From: JBFMDN01 sp040753915
GTDB lineage: Bacteria; Desulfobacterota; Desulfomonilia; Desulfomonilales; Desulfomonilaceae
NCBI GenBank assembly: GCA_040753915.1
Contig: JBFMDN010000001.1
Location: 62,001 to 126,000, forward strand
Reading direction: 5' to 3'
DNA length: 64,000 bases
Below are positions 16,069-24,790 of this stretch, piece after piece. Within the stretch, counting starts at the first letter, position 1. Each line of letters opens with the position of its first letter. The translations under genes were made by a program, and so were the position numbers. Under the pieces are notes generated by a model, which saw only the letters and a list, made by a program, of their open reading frames with translations, was not told the origin of the DNA and did not search any database.

Positions 16069-16335
16069 TTGAGGTGCGATAAGTGCGACTACATCAGTTT
16101 CGACTACAACCACGATTGTCCGAAGTGCGGCAAGGACCTGGCGGCTGTTCGCAGCCGGCTGGGAATTCTTTACGACCCTCCTGAAGTGGACTTCGATGAG
16201 CTCTTCACCGGGCAGACCGGCTCCTTCGCGGCCGGTTCCCGAACGGCCGCGACAAAGGTTGGTCCCGCGGCACAAGAAACGGAGCTCGATCTCGATTCTG
16301 TCGGAGACGAATTTGAATTCACCCTCGACGACTAG
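16069..16335 (+). CDS. Small zinc-ribbon protein
   Basis: 88 residues. The N-terminus carries a CxxC pair, CDKC, and a second pair, CPKC, about 11 residues later, forming a zinc ribbon. The rest is acidic and low in complexity (ends DEFEFTLDD). The TTG start at 16069 is chosen because GGAGG lies 6 bases before it and the first CxxC begins at residue 3. No function is recognised; similar small ribbons bind nucleic acid or protein partners. Confidence 0.65.
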   Translation: MRCDKCDYISFDYNHDCPKCGKDLAAVRSRLGILYDPPEVDFDELFTGQTGSFAAGSRTAATKVGPAAQETELDLDSVGDEFEFTLDD

Positions 16336-16502
16336 TGTCGTCACGTTACGATGCATTCCCCTATGCGTCGTCGCCAGACGGTTGGCTTAGAGCGCAGGTG
16401 GGGGCCGGCATCTCTCCTGCCACTGATTGCTTCACAGAATCTTCAGCGGCACAGCCAGTCTTCTCATGCGTTCACACCTGGAACGGGCGGCTGGTAGCGA
16501 CT

Positions 16503-16904
16503 CTATTCCGACCGCTGCTCCAACGGCCATTCGTTCCTCTCCTGAAGGACTTCCCGGAAGACCTTTAGGGCCTTGTTGACTGCCGGCATTCCTCCATAGA
16601 TCCCGCTCTGAAAAATCACCTCTGCAACGTCGTGGGGATCGCATCCCACATTGAGCGCCCCATAGAGGTGAAGCTTGAGCTCCTCAGTTCGTTCAAGCAC
16701 GGTCAGCGCTGCCACGGTGATCATTTGCCGTGTCGTGTGAGGAATACGCTCGCGCGCGTACATCTGGCCCGTGATAAATAGGGAGAGGTCCTTTGCCAAT
16801 CCCTTGTCAAACGAACGCCACAGGTCGAAGGGGCGCTCGTCCGGGTATCCGTCGAAATAGAGTTTTGCTACTCGAGAAGTCTTGCTCTTGAGATCCTCTT
16901 CCAT
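16503..16904 (-). CDS. Carboxymuconolactone decarboxylase-family (AhpD-like) protein
   Basis: 133 residues of all-helical CMD fold, with RQMITVAALTVLER and a helical hairpin around HLYGALNVGCDPHDVAEVIFQ. Only one cysteine sits in the usual active-site region, so the CxxC of true AhpD peroxidases is not intact; decarboxylase or other CMD functions are possible. The start at 16904 is preferred over 16919 because a GAGGA site lies 5 bases before it. No partner gene suggests a substrate. Confidence 0.78.
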   Translation of the reverse strand: MEEDLKSKTSRVAKLYFDGYPDERPFDLWRSFDKGLAKDLSLFITGQMYARERIPHTTRQMITVAALTVLERTEELKLHLYGALNVGCDPHDVAEVIFQSGIYGGMPAVNKALKVFREVLQERNEWPLEQRSE

Positions 16905-17058
16905 GTTTTCCTCGATCATGTTGAAAAAGTTGACTGGAGTAGGCCGGTGCCTGTCTGTTTCCTGGGGTGACGCCAGCGGACAATGAGTGATCCAACACCA
17001 AGTCTTCGCACGCCCGCAGACGCATCTTTCCCTTGTTTCCAGCCGGAATTCCGGGAGC

Positions 17059-17979
17059 TCATGAATCGAACGATATCCGCAGCCCGTCCCGGGCGACTAT
17101 TATCCTGCCTGGAAGGTTGTAGTCGCTACTGATCGCATTTACGATTTCCTGCCATTCTTCTTGACATCTCGGAATAGCATATGGTTTCCCGGAGATCGGG
17201 TGGGCGATCCTCTTTGCTGGGACGTATTTCTTCAAAAAGCTATTGGCTGGATCATCGGGAATCTGGTCGCCGTCAGAAATATGGACGAGATATGAGCGTT
17301 TGGGACTCCAACGATTGATATAATCCATGGCCTTCTGGAAGCTCATGTGGTGGGGCCGATTGATCTCGGGCTCGTTGAGCCAGTGAGATTGGATAATCAG
17401 TACGTCCGGTTTCATGAGAATCGCCGGCTCGTCGACCACGGTCATGAAATCAGATGTATAGACCAGCTTGAAATGGTCTTGATTCGTCTCCTCCAATACG
17501 TATCCCACCGAACCCTTTGCAGTAGGGCCATGAAAGGTCTTAAACGGCGTAATTTTCATATGATCCCGTTCAAACGGTTTTCCGGGAAGCACCATACGCT
17601 TCTCGATCAGTGATCCCAGGAGATAACCGAATCTCGTCTCGATAGTGCCCCAAGAATCTTCCGTAGCGTATACGGGAATAGGGCGCCATAAATCTTTTGG
17701 CATTGACCGGCGGAAAACCAGCAAATCGTCCAAACCGAGGTAATGATCGCCGTGTTCGTGCGTGATCAGTATAAGGTCCGGCCGTTCTACGTTGTTGCGC
17801 CACATCTGGCTGCGGATGTCCGGGCTGCAATCGATGAGAACGGACTCGCTTCCGCGAAAAAGGATCGAGGTTCTCGTTCGTTCTTCGCCGAGCTCCAGCA
17901 TTTTGGTGCACGCTTGGCATCGGCACGAGTACTCTGGAAGGCTCCACGCTGCCCCTGTGCCAAGGAAGACTATTTCCAT
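17059..17979 (-). CDS. Metallo-beta-lactamase-fold hydrolase (PhnP/RNase Z-like)
   Basis: 306 residues. The zinc site HEHGDH (about residues 74-79) follows FLGTGAAWSLP, and further metal-site histidines can be placed in TFHGPTAKGS and near the C-terminus (LVHISDG). An N-terminal CRCQAC cluster recalls the extra zinc site of PhnP-type phosphodiesterases. PhnP hydrolyses cyclic ribose phosphates in phosphonate use, but no phn genes are nearby, so a general cyclic phosphodiesterase or coenzyme-related role is equally possible. The gap 17980-18243 to infA shows no feature. Confidence 0.8.
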   Translation of the reverse strand: MEIVFLGTGAAWSLPEYSCRCQACTKMLELGEERTRTSILFRGSESVLIDCSPDIRSQMWRNNVERPDLILITHEHGDHYLGLDDLLVFRRSMPKDLWRPIPVYATEDSWGTIETRFGYLLGSLIEKRMVLPGKPFERDHMKITPFKTFHGPTAKGSVGYVLEETNQDHFKLVYTSDFMTVVDEPAILMKPDVLIIQSHWLNEPEINRPHHMSFQKAMDYINRWSPKRSYLVHISDGDQIPDDPANSFLKKYVPAKRIAHPISGKPYAIPRCQEEWQEIVNAISSDYNLPGRIIVARDGLRISFDS

Positions 17980-18243
17980 GCTCCTGCCTCGTTTGAGTTC
18001 TGGTCCAAGAAGATCCTTGCATCCAGCATTCGTCTAAACCGGTCTACGAGCTCGTTCTACGCTGAGTCCTTGTGCGCGGCCCACGCTGGCATGTGGGCAG
18101 ATGCCCAGAAACATACCACACACCACGCTGTGTCACGAAGACAAACGTATCCCTGCGGCGCCAATCGCTTACCCCAAACGATTGTCACATCTCTGCTTCT
18201 GCTGTGCATCAAAAAGGGGTAGCCTTAAGTAGCCTCTTGGGCG

Positions 18244-18462
18244 TCACTTGCCCCGGTACACAATAAGGCCGTGGGTAAGATCGTAAGGGGAAAGTGCTAC
18301 AGTGACTCGGTCCCCGAGGAGAACCTTGATTCTGAATCGCGACATTCGACCGGAGAGCTTCGTTCGGATACTTCTACCGTCATCCGTTTCCACCTGATAC
18401 ATTCCCCCAGAATGCACCTTTACTACTGTTCCTTCGACTTTGACGTTATCGTCCCGCGCCAC
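18244..18462 (-). CDS. infA: Translation initiation factor IF-1
   Basis: A 72-residue S1/OB-fold protein that binds the ribosomal A site during initiation. The sequence (ARDDNVKVEGTVVKVHSGGMYQV, then the SGRMSRFRIKVLLGDRV strand and YDLTHGLIVYRGK) fits IF-1 throughout. The GTG at 18462 is the start because AAAGGAG lies 5 bases before it and the alignment begins there; a longer reading to 18507 is not supported. It lies about 120 bases downstream of kdsB on the same strand. Confidence 0.95.
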   Translation of the reverse strand: MARDDNVKVEGTVVKVHSGGMYQVETDDGRSIRTKLSGRMSRFRIKVLLGDRVTVALSPYDLTHGLIVYRGK

Positions 18463-18585
18463 GTTAACTCCTTTGCTAGGATCTCTGAGAGCCAAGCTCG
18501 CAGACATCTAAGACAAGACCGCCTCTTCCTCGATCAAGACCGACGAAGCGAACTTGTAAGAAGTATCATCACTCGTTCACCCTTG

Positions 18586-19341
18586 TCAATCGATCTCTCC
18601 CCAGGTTTTCTTCACTCGTTCAAGGTCCTGGGGGGTATCGACTTCGATCGAATCCTTGTCCGTTGTCACGGTCATGATCCGGTACCCGTGCTCGATAGCG
18701 CGGAGTTGTTCCAAGTGCTCCGCTTTTTCCAGATATCCCTGGGGGAGACGTACGAAACGCTGGAGAAAATCGTTTCTATACGCGTAGATGCCATGATGCT
18801 TGAAATAGACTGCTTCCCTATCTTTTTCCCGAAAAAAAGGAATAGTCGCCCGGGAAAAGTAAATAGCGTACCCCTCGGAATCCGCGACCACCTTCACGGC
18901 ATTGGGATCGTGAATCTCTTGCTCGCGGATTATCCGGTAAATCAGGGTACTCATTGGGATCGTTGGATCCTTCAGCAGCGGACGTACCACTTCCTCTACC
19001 ATGGAAGGATCTATCAACGGCTGATCTCCCTGTACATTGACAACGATCGCATCGAAAGCCAACCCGATATTCGAGGCTGCCTCTGCGATACGATCTGTAC
19101 CACTGGGGTGGTCTTTCGATGTCAGGATCGCATGGCCTCCGTTCTTCTCCACAGCATCGAGGATTATCCGAGAATCCGTCACCACGTAGACCTCGTCCAC
19201 GAGAGGTGACTGTTCTGTCCTCTGAAGCACCCGCACGACCATGGGCTTGCCATGCAGATCAGCGACTGGTTTGCCCGGAAAACGGGAAGACTCCATCCGG
19301 GCAGGGATGAATGCCACTATCTTTGGATTGTGTTGGCTCAT
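18586..19341 (-). CDS. kdsB: CMP-Kdo synthetase (3-deoxy-manno-octulosonate cytidylyltransferase)
   Basis: 251 residues. Signatures are AFIPARMESSRFPGKPV, VVTDSRIILD, HPSGTDRIAEA and NVQGDQPLI. The enzyme activates Kdo with CTP for LPS synthesis. Two genes upstream on the same strand encode a KdnA-type aminotransferase and an Fe-dependent dehydrogenase, an arrangement known from Shewanella, where KdsB activates 8-amino-Kdo. Its preferred substrate here may therefore be 8-amino-3,8-dideoxy-Kdo (inference). An upstream GTG at 19365 is possible; neither start has a strong ribosome site. Confidence 0.95.
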   Translation of the reverse strand: MSQHNPKIVAFIPARMESSRFPGKPVADLHGKPMVVRVLQRTEQSPLVDEVYVVTDSRIILDAVEKNGGHAILTSKDHPSGTDRIAEAASNIGLAFDAIVVNVQGDQPLIDPSMVEEVVRPLLKDPTIPMSTLIYRIIREQEIHDPNAVKVVADSEGYAIYFSRATIPFFREKDREAVYFKHHGIYAYRNDFLQRFVRLPQGYLEKAEHLEQLRAIEHGYRIMTVTTDKDSIEVDTPQDLERVKKTWGEID

Positions 19342-19405
19342 CGAGACAATTGAGCGCAGGAGCACCCCCAGACTTCACATATCCTCGCCACGGGATTCCT
19401 CCGGG

Positions 19406-20611
19406 TCAGAGAATTTCCTCTGCTGCTGCCTGCAAATCCATAACTATGTTTCTGATCCTCTCCTCATCCATCTGAAGAAACACCGGAATCGTCACAAGCC
19501 GAGAGAGAATCTCAGAGCTTCTCGGAAGCATGTCTGCCGAATATCGCATTTCCTTTCCGTACGGCTGGCCGCCGAACGGGTAAGGCCCTGGCCAGGCGGT
19601 CTTGCGCCCGATCACGTGCTCCCAGTTTGGGAGAAAGTGCCAAAGGTTGTTCCGGAAGTATATTGCCGAGACGCCTCTCTCCGTGATGTTGCGATGAAAC
19701 GCAGCCGCCTTTTCGGCATCGGGGAGGAAGAAGCAAACATGCGTGTAACTATCCTTCCCATTTTCCGGAAGAGCTCGCATTGTTATGGCCTCGAAGCTTT
19801 CAAGTGCCTCCCGAATAAGGGCCTGATTCTCGTGTTGGCGCTCGATCATGTCTTCCAGCTTGCCGAGCTGGGCCAACCCGACAGCCCCCTGGAGCTCGCT
19901 CATCCGGTAATTGAATCCGATGAAATTCCGTCCCTCGAGGGCCCTGCCGACTTCAGGGTTATGATCATGTCCGTGGTCTGCGTATTCAGATGCCCTCACG
20001 TAGAGGTCACGGTCGTTTGTGATCACCATTCCGCCTTCGCCGGTGGTCAAGGTCTTGTAGAAATCGAAGGAAAACGTACCCATGTCTCCCCAAGTCCCCA
20101 GTTTCTTGCCTCCTACGGCTGCACCGAGAGCTTGAGCAGTATCTTCGATGACTCGCAGGTCGTGCTTCTTGGCAATTTGAATGATCTCTTGAATCCGGGC
20201 AGGGGAGCCGAGCATGTGGACCGGGATGACGGCCCTCGTCTTCTCGGTAATCTTCTTCTCGAAATCCTGGGGATCCATATTCAGGGTCTCATCGATTTCA
20301 GCCGGAATCGGAACTGCACCGGCTTCGATGATTGACTCGAACGTAGCCACGAACGTAAATCCCTGGGTAATAACCTCGTCGCCTGGTCCGACCCCGAGTG
20401 CAGCGAGAGCGACCTTGAGAGCAGCCGTGCCAGACGTAACGGCATGAGCGTAGACAGCTCCCGTGTATTTCGCGAATTTTTCCTCGAATTCCTGAACCTT
20501 GTACACGCCCTTCCGGACGTTGTCGAATTCGTAGCGGAAAAGAATCCCCGTTTCAAAGACCTCGTTCACTTGCTCTTTTTCCGCTTCTCCGAGCCATTCA
20601 TATCCCGGCAT
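19406..20611 (-). CDS. kdnA: Probable 8-amino-3,8-dideoxy-manno-octulosonate aminotransferase (KdnA-type DegT/DnrJ)
   Basis: 401 residues of the DegT/DnrJ/EryC1 PLP family. The PLP lysine is in SFDFYKTLTTGEGG; HAVTSGTAALKVALAALG and DTAQALGA are also typical. The N-terminus MPGYEWLGEAEKEQV and the internal FRYEFDNVR recall KdnA of Shewanella, which transaminates 8-oxo-Kdo to 8-amino-Kdo. The placement between an Fe-dehydrogenase gene and kdsB matches the kdnB-kdnA-kdsB set. The general family is certain; the specific assignment is from resemblance and context. An ordinary sugar aminotransferase is the alternative. Confidence 0.75.
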   Translation of the reverse strand: MPGYEWLGEAEKEQVNEVFETGILFRYEFDNVRKGVYKVQEFEEKFAKYTGAVYAHAVTSGTAALKVALAALGVGPGDEVITQGFTFVATFESIIEAGAVPIPAEIDETLNMDPQDFEKKITEKTRAVIPVHMLGSPARIQEIIQIAKKHDLRVIEDTAQALGAAVGGKKLGTWGDMGTFSFDFYKTLTTGEGGMVITNDRDLYVRASEYADHGHDHNPEVGRALEGRNFIGFNYRMSELQGAVGLAQLGKLEDMIERQHENQALIREALESFEAITMRALPENGKDSYTHVCFFLPDAEKAAAFHRNITERGVSAIYFRNNLWHFLPNWEHVIGRKTAWPGPYPFGGQPYGKEMRYSADMLPRSSEILSRLVTIPVFLQMDEERIRNIVMDLQAAAEEIL

Positions 20612-20716
20612 GCATTCCTCCTATGAAGATCCTCCACCGCATATATCGCGAGGCCTGAAGGGAACAGTTGGTATTTCAAATTGCTGACAGGGGAACGTAA
20701 TTGAATCGAAGTCCGC

Positions 20717-21901
20717 TCAAGTCTTTGTTATCTCCGTCCGATCACCGAAGGCTCGCCGATATATCTGTGCTGCAGCCTCTTTGCTCAGCGTCCTCGGGTT
20801 GTTCTCGACCGGTCGAGTAACTTTGAGAGCTCCATCAACAAGCATCGGAATGTCTGCTCGGGGAAGACCGACGTCCAGCAGGGAAGACGGTATTCCAATG
20901 TCCTCGCAAAGCGTTCGAACAGCATTTACCGCTGCGGCCGCTGCAGCCCGAAGGGACTTCCCCTCCACGGACTCCCCCATGCATCGAGCAACGTTTGCCA
21001 GCGACCTCTCTGCCGCAGGAAGATTGAATTCCATGACATGAGGGATCATCATGGCATTCGCCAACCCGTGAGGAATCCTGTAGTGGCCGCCCAAGGGATA
21101 GGCTAATGCGTGTGCTGCTCCTACTCCCGCATCGGCCAGAGCCATTCCCCCAAGGAGACTTCCGAGCAGCATGCTCTCTCTCGCCTGAATGTCTTCCCCG
21201 TGAAACACAGCTCGCCTGAGGTTTTCGCTTATCAAGCCGATCGAACGGAAAGCCAAAGCTTCCGTGAAAACGGTTGACGACCTACTGGTCACGGACTCAA
21301 TCGCGTGAGTGAGAGCATCCATGCCTGTTGCTGCGGTTACTTCCGGCGGCATCGAAACAGTGAGCTCGGGGTCCAGGACGGCTGCGTCCGGGTAGAGGAA
21401 CGGACTGTTTATTCCGCCTTTCACGTTGGTTTCCCTATTGGTGAAAACCGCGGTAAACGTGACTTCGGCTCCGGTACCTGCTGTCGTAGGAATCATGATG
21501 GTGGACGTCCCGGGAGCCTCTACCTTGTTGAGACCCACGTAGTCTTCGGCTGCCCCTGCATTCGTTATCAGGATTGATGCAGCCTTGGCAGTGTCCATGG
21601 TAGAGCCCCCACCGAGCCCCACCACGAGGTCTGCCCCGATTTCGCGCCCTATCTTCGCCGCCTCGTCAGCACTATCCAGATACGGTTCCGGCTCCAGGCC
21701 AGTAAAGGTTAGGCCTTCCAACCCTTCCTGGGAAAGGCTCGAGAGGGCCACGCTCAGTATCCCGGTCGTTTCCATGGCCGGGTCCGCGACGAGAACGAAT
21801 CTCTGGGCTCCCAATTCTCGAGCCACTGCGCCAAGAGAGCGGATACTTTCGCGTCCGAAGAAAATTTTCGTCTTCACGTGGAACTGTTTGAGTGCGCTCA
21901 T
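20717..21901 (-). CDS. kdnB: Iron-containing alcohol dehydrogenase, probable Kdo 8-oxidase (KdnB)
   Basis: 394 residues of the Fe-ADH family. The NAD site GLGGGSTMDTAKA is near residue 100, and the metal ligands lie in GMDALTHAIES, GAAHALAYPLGGH and RIPHGLAN. In Shewanella, KdnB oxidises C8 of Kdo before transamination by KdnA. Here the protein resembles general Fe-ADHs more than Shewanella KdnB, so the name depends on its place as first gene ahead of the KdnA-type gene and kdsB. A plain alcohol or lactaldehyde dehydrogenase is the alternative. The start at 21901 has GAGG eight bases before it. Confidence 0.6.
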   Translation of the reverse strand: MSALKQFHVKTKIFFGRESIRSLGAVARELGAQRFVLVADPAMETTGILSVALSSLSQEGLEGLTFTGLEPEPYLDSADEAAKIGREIGADLVVGLGGGSTMDTAKAASILITNAGAAEDYVGLNKVEAPGTSTIMIPTTAGTGAEVTFTAVFTNRETNVKGGINSPFLYPDAAVLDPELTVSMPPEVTAATGMDALTHAIESVTSRSSTVFTEALAFRSIGLISENLRRAVFHGEDIQARESMLLGSLLGGMALADAGVGAAHALAYPLGGHYRIPHGLANAMMIPHVMEFNLPAAERSLANVARCMGESVEGKSLRAAAAAAVNAVRTLCEDIGIPSSLLDVGLPRADIPMLVDGALKVTRPVENNPRTLSKEAAAQIYRRAFGDRTEITKT

Positions 21902-21948
21902 CGTCATATCCTCGGCCGGCAGCGGCCCGTGCCGGAAAAAGTTGCACG

Positions 21949-21979
21949 TTTATAACAGAAAAGCCTCTTGCCGGCAAGA
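21949..21979 (-). promoter_or_regulatory. Promoter of the kdn/kdsB cluster with a perfect palindrome on the -35
   Basis: Read on the minus strand: TTGCCG (21972-21977), a 17-bp spacer and TATAAA (21949-21954), ending about 50 bases before the kdnB-type start. The -35 lies inside the 14-bp perfect palindrome TCTTGCCGGCAAGA (21966-21979), which could be an operator. The divergent gene is ffh. Confidence 0.5.
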
Positions 21980-22060
21980 AAAGAAAGTGCTTACATTTTG
22001 AAGAACGTTATGGTAATTGAAAACGTTTTAAGACAACCGGTTTTTCAGGAGGCCTAAGAA

Positions 22061-23590
22061 GTGCTCGAAGTCCTCACCCGGGGATTCCGCGATGTTCGGC
22101 AATATCTCCAGGGAATGCGCACACTTGATGAGGAGAATCTCGGCGAAGCGCTCAAGATGATTCGCGTCTCGCTCTTGGAAGCAGATGTGGAGTTTCAGGT
22201 GACGCGCTCATTCCTCGATCGAGTCAAAGAGCAGGCCCTCGGACAGATAGTCCAAACTTCCGTCAAGCACAAAGAGAGAAAGCTCAAAATATCGCCGGGC
22301 GATTATTTCATCAACCTTTGCCACGAGGAGCTGGTCAAGCTCATGGGCGCCGGCAACACGTCATTGAACCTCGGGACAAAGGCGGTAAGCGCGATCATGA
22401 TGGTCGGGCTCCAAGGGTCCGGCAAGACAACCACTGCAGCAAAGCTAGCCCGTTTTCTCATCAAGTCAGGAAGACGCCCCTTGCTCGTGGCCGCTGACAT
22501 CTATCGGCCCGCAGCGGTAGACCAACTGAAAAAGCTGGGAAGCGACCTCAATGTGCCCGTCTACTCGAATGGAGGGGCGGCTCCTCCTGAGATTTGCTCC
22601 AGCGCTCTCAATGAGGCTGTGGCCTTGGGCTGCAATGTTGCTATTTTCGATACCGCCGGCCGTCTCACCGTGGATGAGGCCCTCATGGAGGAATTGCGGA
22701 ACATCCAGAGCCTCACCCATCCCGACGACGTGTTGCTGGTATGCGACGCCATGATCGGTCAAGAATCCGTGAACATCGCACGGGCCTTCAACGAACGAAT
22801 TCAGCTTACCGGTTTCATCCTCACAAAACTCGACGGTGATGCGCGCGGAGGGGCGGCCATCTCCATCAAGGAGGCCACCGGGGTTCCTATCAAGTTCGTT
22901 GGAATGGGCGAAAGCCTGGACCGTCTCGAAGAATTTCGTCCTGAGGGGCTGGCTTCTCGAATCCTCGGGTTCGGCGATGTGGTTGGGCTGGTCAAGGATT
23001 TCGAGGAGGTCGTCGACGAGAAGAAGGCTGAGGAAGACGCACTCAGAATGCTCCAGGGGGATTTCACCCTGAAGGACTTCCTTAGTCAGATCAAGACGAT
23101 AAAGAAAATGGGCCCCCTCCAGGAGATTGTCGAGAAGCTTCCGTTCTTCCCCGGAGGACTGCCTTCATCCGTATCGGTGGACGATTACGAGCTAGTGCGG
23201 ATAGAATCGATCATAAACTCCATGACCCCCAAGGAGCGTCACCGACCGAACTTGCTCAATGAGAGCCGGATCCGGCGTGTTGCCCAGGGATCGGGCCGAA
23301 CCGAGAGCGAGGTACGCGATCTTCTGGTGAAGTTCAAAGACATGAGGGACCTCATGTACGCCATGGGCGGAGGGAAGGTCCGGGGAAGATGGAAAAAGCT
23401 CAAGGGACTCCAGCGCATGCTCGGTGGGAATCTCTTCGGCGGGGTTACGGGTCCGGAGGAAGGAGCCCAGGCCCCATTCGGCCTTCCCGAAATGCGACGG
23501 GGTAAACAGGTCTCGAAGAAAACTTTAGAAAAGCAGAGGAAAAAGAGCAAACAAGCACGACAGGCGAGAAAGAAGGCGAAGAAGCGGTAA
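22061..23590 (+). CDS. ffh: Signal recognition particle protein Ffh
   Basis: 509 residues: N domain (1-90), G domain with Walker A GLQGSGKTTT (about 116-125), DTAGR, TKLDG and GMGESLDRLEEF, then a methionine-rich M domain (about 330-450) that binds SRP RNA and signal peptides, and a basic lysine-rich tail. Targets membrane and secreted proteins to the Sec translocon through FtsY. The GTG start has AGGAGG 8 bases before it. The C-terminal 50 residues after the M domain (GRWKKLKGLQRM..., then Lys/Arg-rich) are somewhat longer than in E. coli. Confidence 0.97.
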   Translation: MLEVLTRGFRDVRQYLQGMRTLDEENLGEALKMIRVSLLEADVEFQVTRSFLDRVKEQALGQIVQTSVKHKERKLKISPGDYFINLCHEELVKLMGAGNTSLNLGTKAVSAIMMVGLQGSGKTTTAAKLARFLIKSGRRPLLVAADIYRPAAVDQLKKLGSDLNVPVYSNGGAAPPEICSSALNEAVALGCNVAIFDTAGRLTVDEALMEELRNIQSLTHPDDVLLVCDAMIGQESVNIARAFNERIQLTGFILTKLDGDARGGAAISIKEATGVPIKFVGMGESLDRLEEFRPEGLASRILGFGDVVGLVKDFEEVVDEKKAEEDALRMLQGDFTLKDFLSQIKTIKKMGPLQEIVEKLPFFPGGLPSSVSVDDYELVRIESIINSMTPKERHRPNLLNESRIRRVAQGSGRTESEVRDLLVKFKDMRDLMYAMGGGKVRGRWKKLKGLQRMLGGNLFGGVTGPEEGAQAPFGLPEMRRGKQVSKKTLEKQRKKSKQARQARKKAKKR

Positions 23591-23725
23591 GGGGTCCACG
23601 GGCTGCCCACCCAACCGTATGCCGTGACCGAGGCCTGAGACGTTGCGAGAAAACTAATCCCGGGGTCACGCCGGGTCGCGCAATCCTAATCCTGTCCTGC
23701 AGCAGGAATCTGAACGGAGGAGATT

Positions 23726-24208
23726 ATGATTCTCAAGTTGATCGGAATGATTGTGCTCGGGATATTGAGCGGAGTTCTCAGCTACTACAACAAGAACTAT
23801 TACGTCAGACTCTTTGACGACATTCTCGGTCGGGATCAAGAGGAAAATACTGCCAGACGAGTCGGTAGAGGCTTCTTCTACGGCTTCCTGTTTCCGATCT
23901 ATTTTGTTCTGATTCTGACGGGGCTGATCTTCCTGATTGCATTCCTCATTGTGGCAGGAATCATAGCAGCAATCGTGTTCGTGCTCGTTTGGGTGACAGA
24001 AAAGATACTACCGAATGAGTCCACCGGAAACATTCTTCTCGGTCTCTACGAAAAAGTGGGGCTGAGTGGTCCTGCTCGGTCTCGTCAACCCATGGAAGCG
24101 CCAGCGTACGCACCTGCACCCCCTGGGAACACCTCGGCAACGCCGCCTCCGTCCCCTTCTGAAAACAAGCCAGGTGAAGAATCCGGCTCGCAACAAGACA
24201 AGGGATGA
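23726..24208 (+). CDS. Membrane protein of unknown function
   Basis: 160 residues with a hydrophobic N-terminal helix (about 3-20), a loop holding an acidic/basic patch, two strong helices (about 50-92), and a Pro/Ala/Ser-rich C-terminal tail (about 110-160) that is probably disordered. An AACGGAGGAG ribosome site precedes the ATG. Nothing identifies a family. It lies 135 bases after ffh on the same strand and just before a MITE-like repeat. Confidence 0.6.
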   Translation: MILKLIGMIVLGILSGVLSYYNKNYYVRLFDDILGRDQEENTARRVGRGFFYGFLFPIYFVLILTGLIFLIAFLIVAGIIAAIVFVLVWVTEKILPNESTGNILLGLYEKVGLSGPARSRQPMEAPAYAPAPPGNTSATPPPSPSENKPGEESGSQQDKG

Positions 24209-24282
24209 GGCGAGCGTGGGATCGTGATGGAGATTGTCAATAATACTGTCCGTGCCTCCTGTTCGGCGGTGATGGGCGAGAA

Positions 24283-24480
24283 GAAACTGTCTCAAGAGCC
24301 GGCAGTCCGTGATAATCGTGGCACACCCCCTCACCCTGCCCCTCTCCCCCGAACTCGGGGGAGGGGATTCTTCCGGCTCCCTTTCCCTCTGGCAGAGGGG
24401 TGGGGTGAGGGTGCCTTTCCACGCATCGACGCCAAATCGTGCTACGATGTTTGGTGTGTCCCGAGTTTTGAGACAGTTTC
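24283..24480 (+). repeat. MITE-like repeat, copy 2 (best preserved ends)
   Basis: 198 bp bounded by a perfect 13-bp terminal inverted repeat, GAAACTGTCTCAA (24283-24295) and TTGAGACAGTTTC (24468-24480). The match extends loosely outwards through GGGCG / CGCCC. The interior holds nested inverted repeats (CCCTCACCC...GGGTGAGGG type) and ATCGTGCTACGAT. Its length equals copy 3 (50833-51030), to which it is about 85-90% identical by eye. It has no coding potential. It lies between the membrane-protein gene and pckG. Confidence 0.85.
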
Positions 24481-24711
24481 ACACGCCCGTCCCACCGGTC
24501 GATCCCCCTATGGTTCTCCTCGAAACACGGGAAGCGGACAGAGCTTTTGTGACCATAGGGGCATGTTGGAGCACGGACACTGATGTGGCGGCACAGGTGG
24601 TAGCCATTTCCGCAAGCTGGACAAATCCCCTTCCTCCCGTTTTCAAGAGAGAAGCGGCAAGGATTTGGAGCTCGACCACGGCCTCATGTTATAGCACTCT
24701 GGTGTTTGAAG

Positions 24712-24735
24712 AGCGGCGACACCGTTGTCGCCGCT
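24712..24735. terminator. Perfect 10-bp hairpin downstream of pckG
   Basis: AGCGGCGACA, loop CCGT, TGTCGCCGCT. It sits 56 bases past the pckG stop. No U-run follows, so it may stall transcription or protect the 3' end rather than act as a classical terminator. The rest of 24481-24790 shows no gene. Confidence 0.4.
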
Positions 24736-24790
24736 TAGACGCGTTTCAGTACGCACACAGGCGGACATTTTGTTGAGCGATCGCCCTGAC

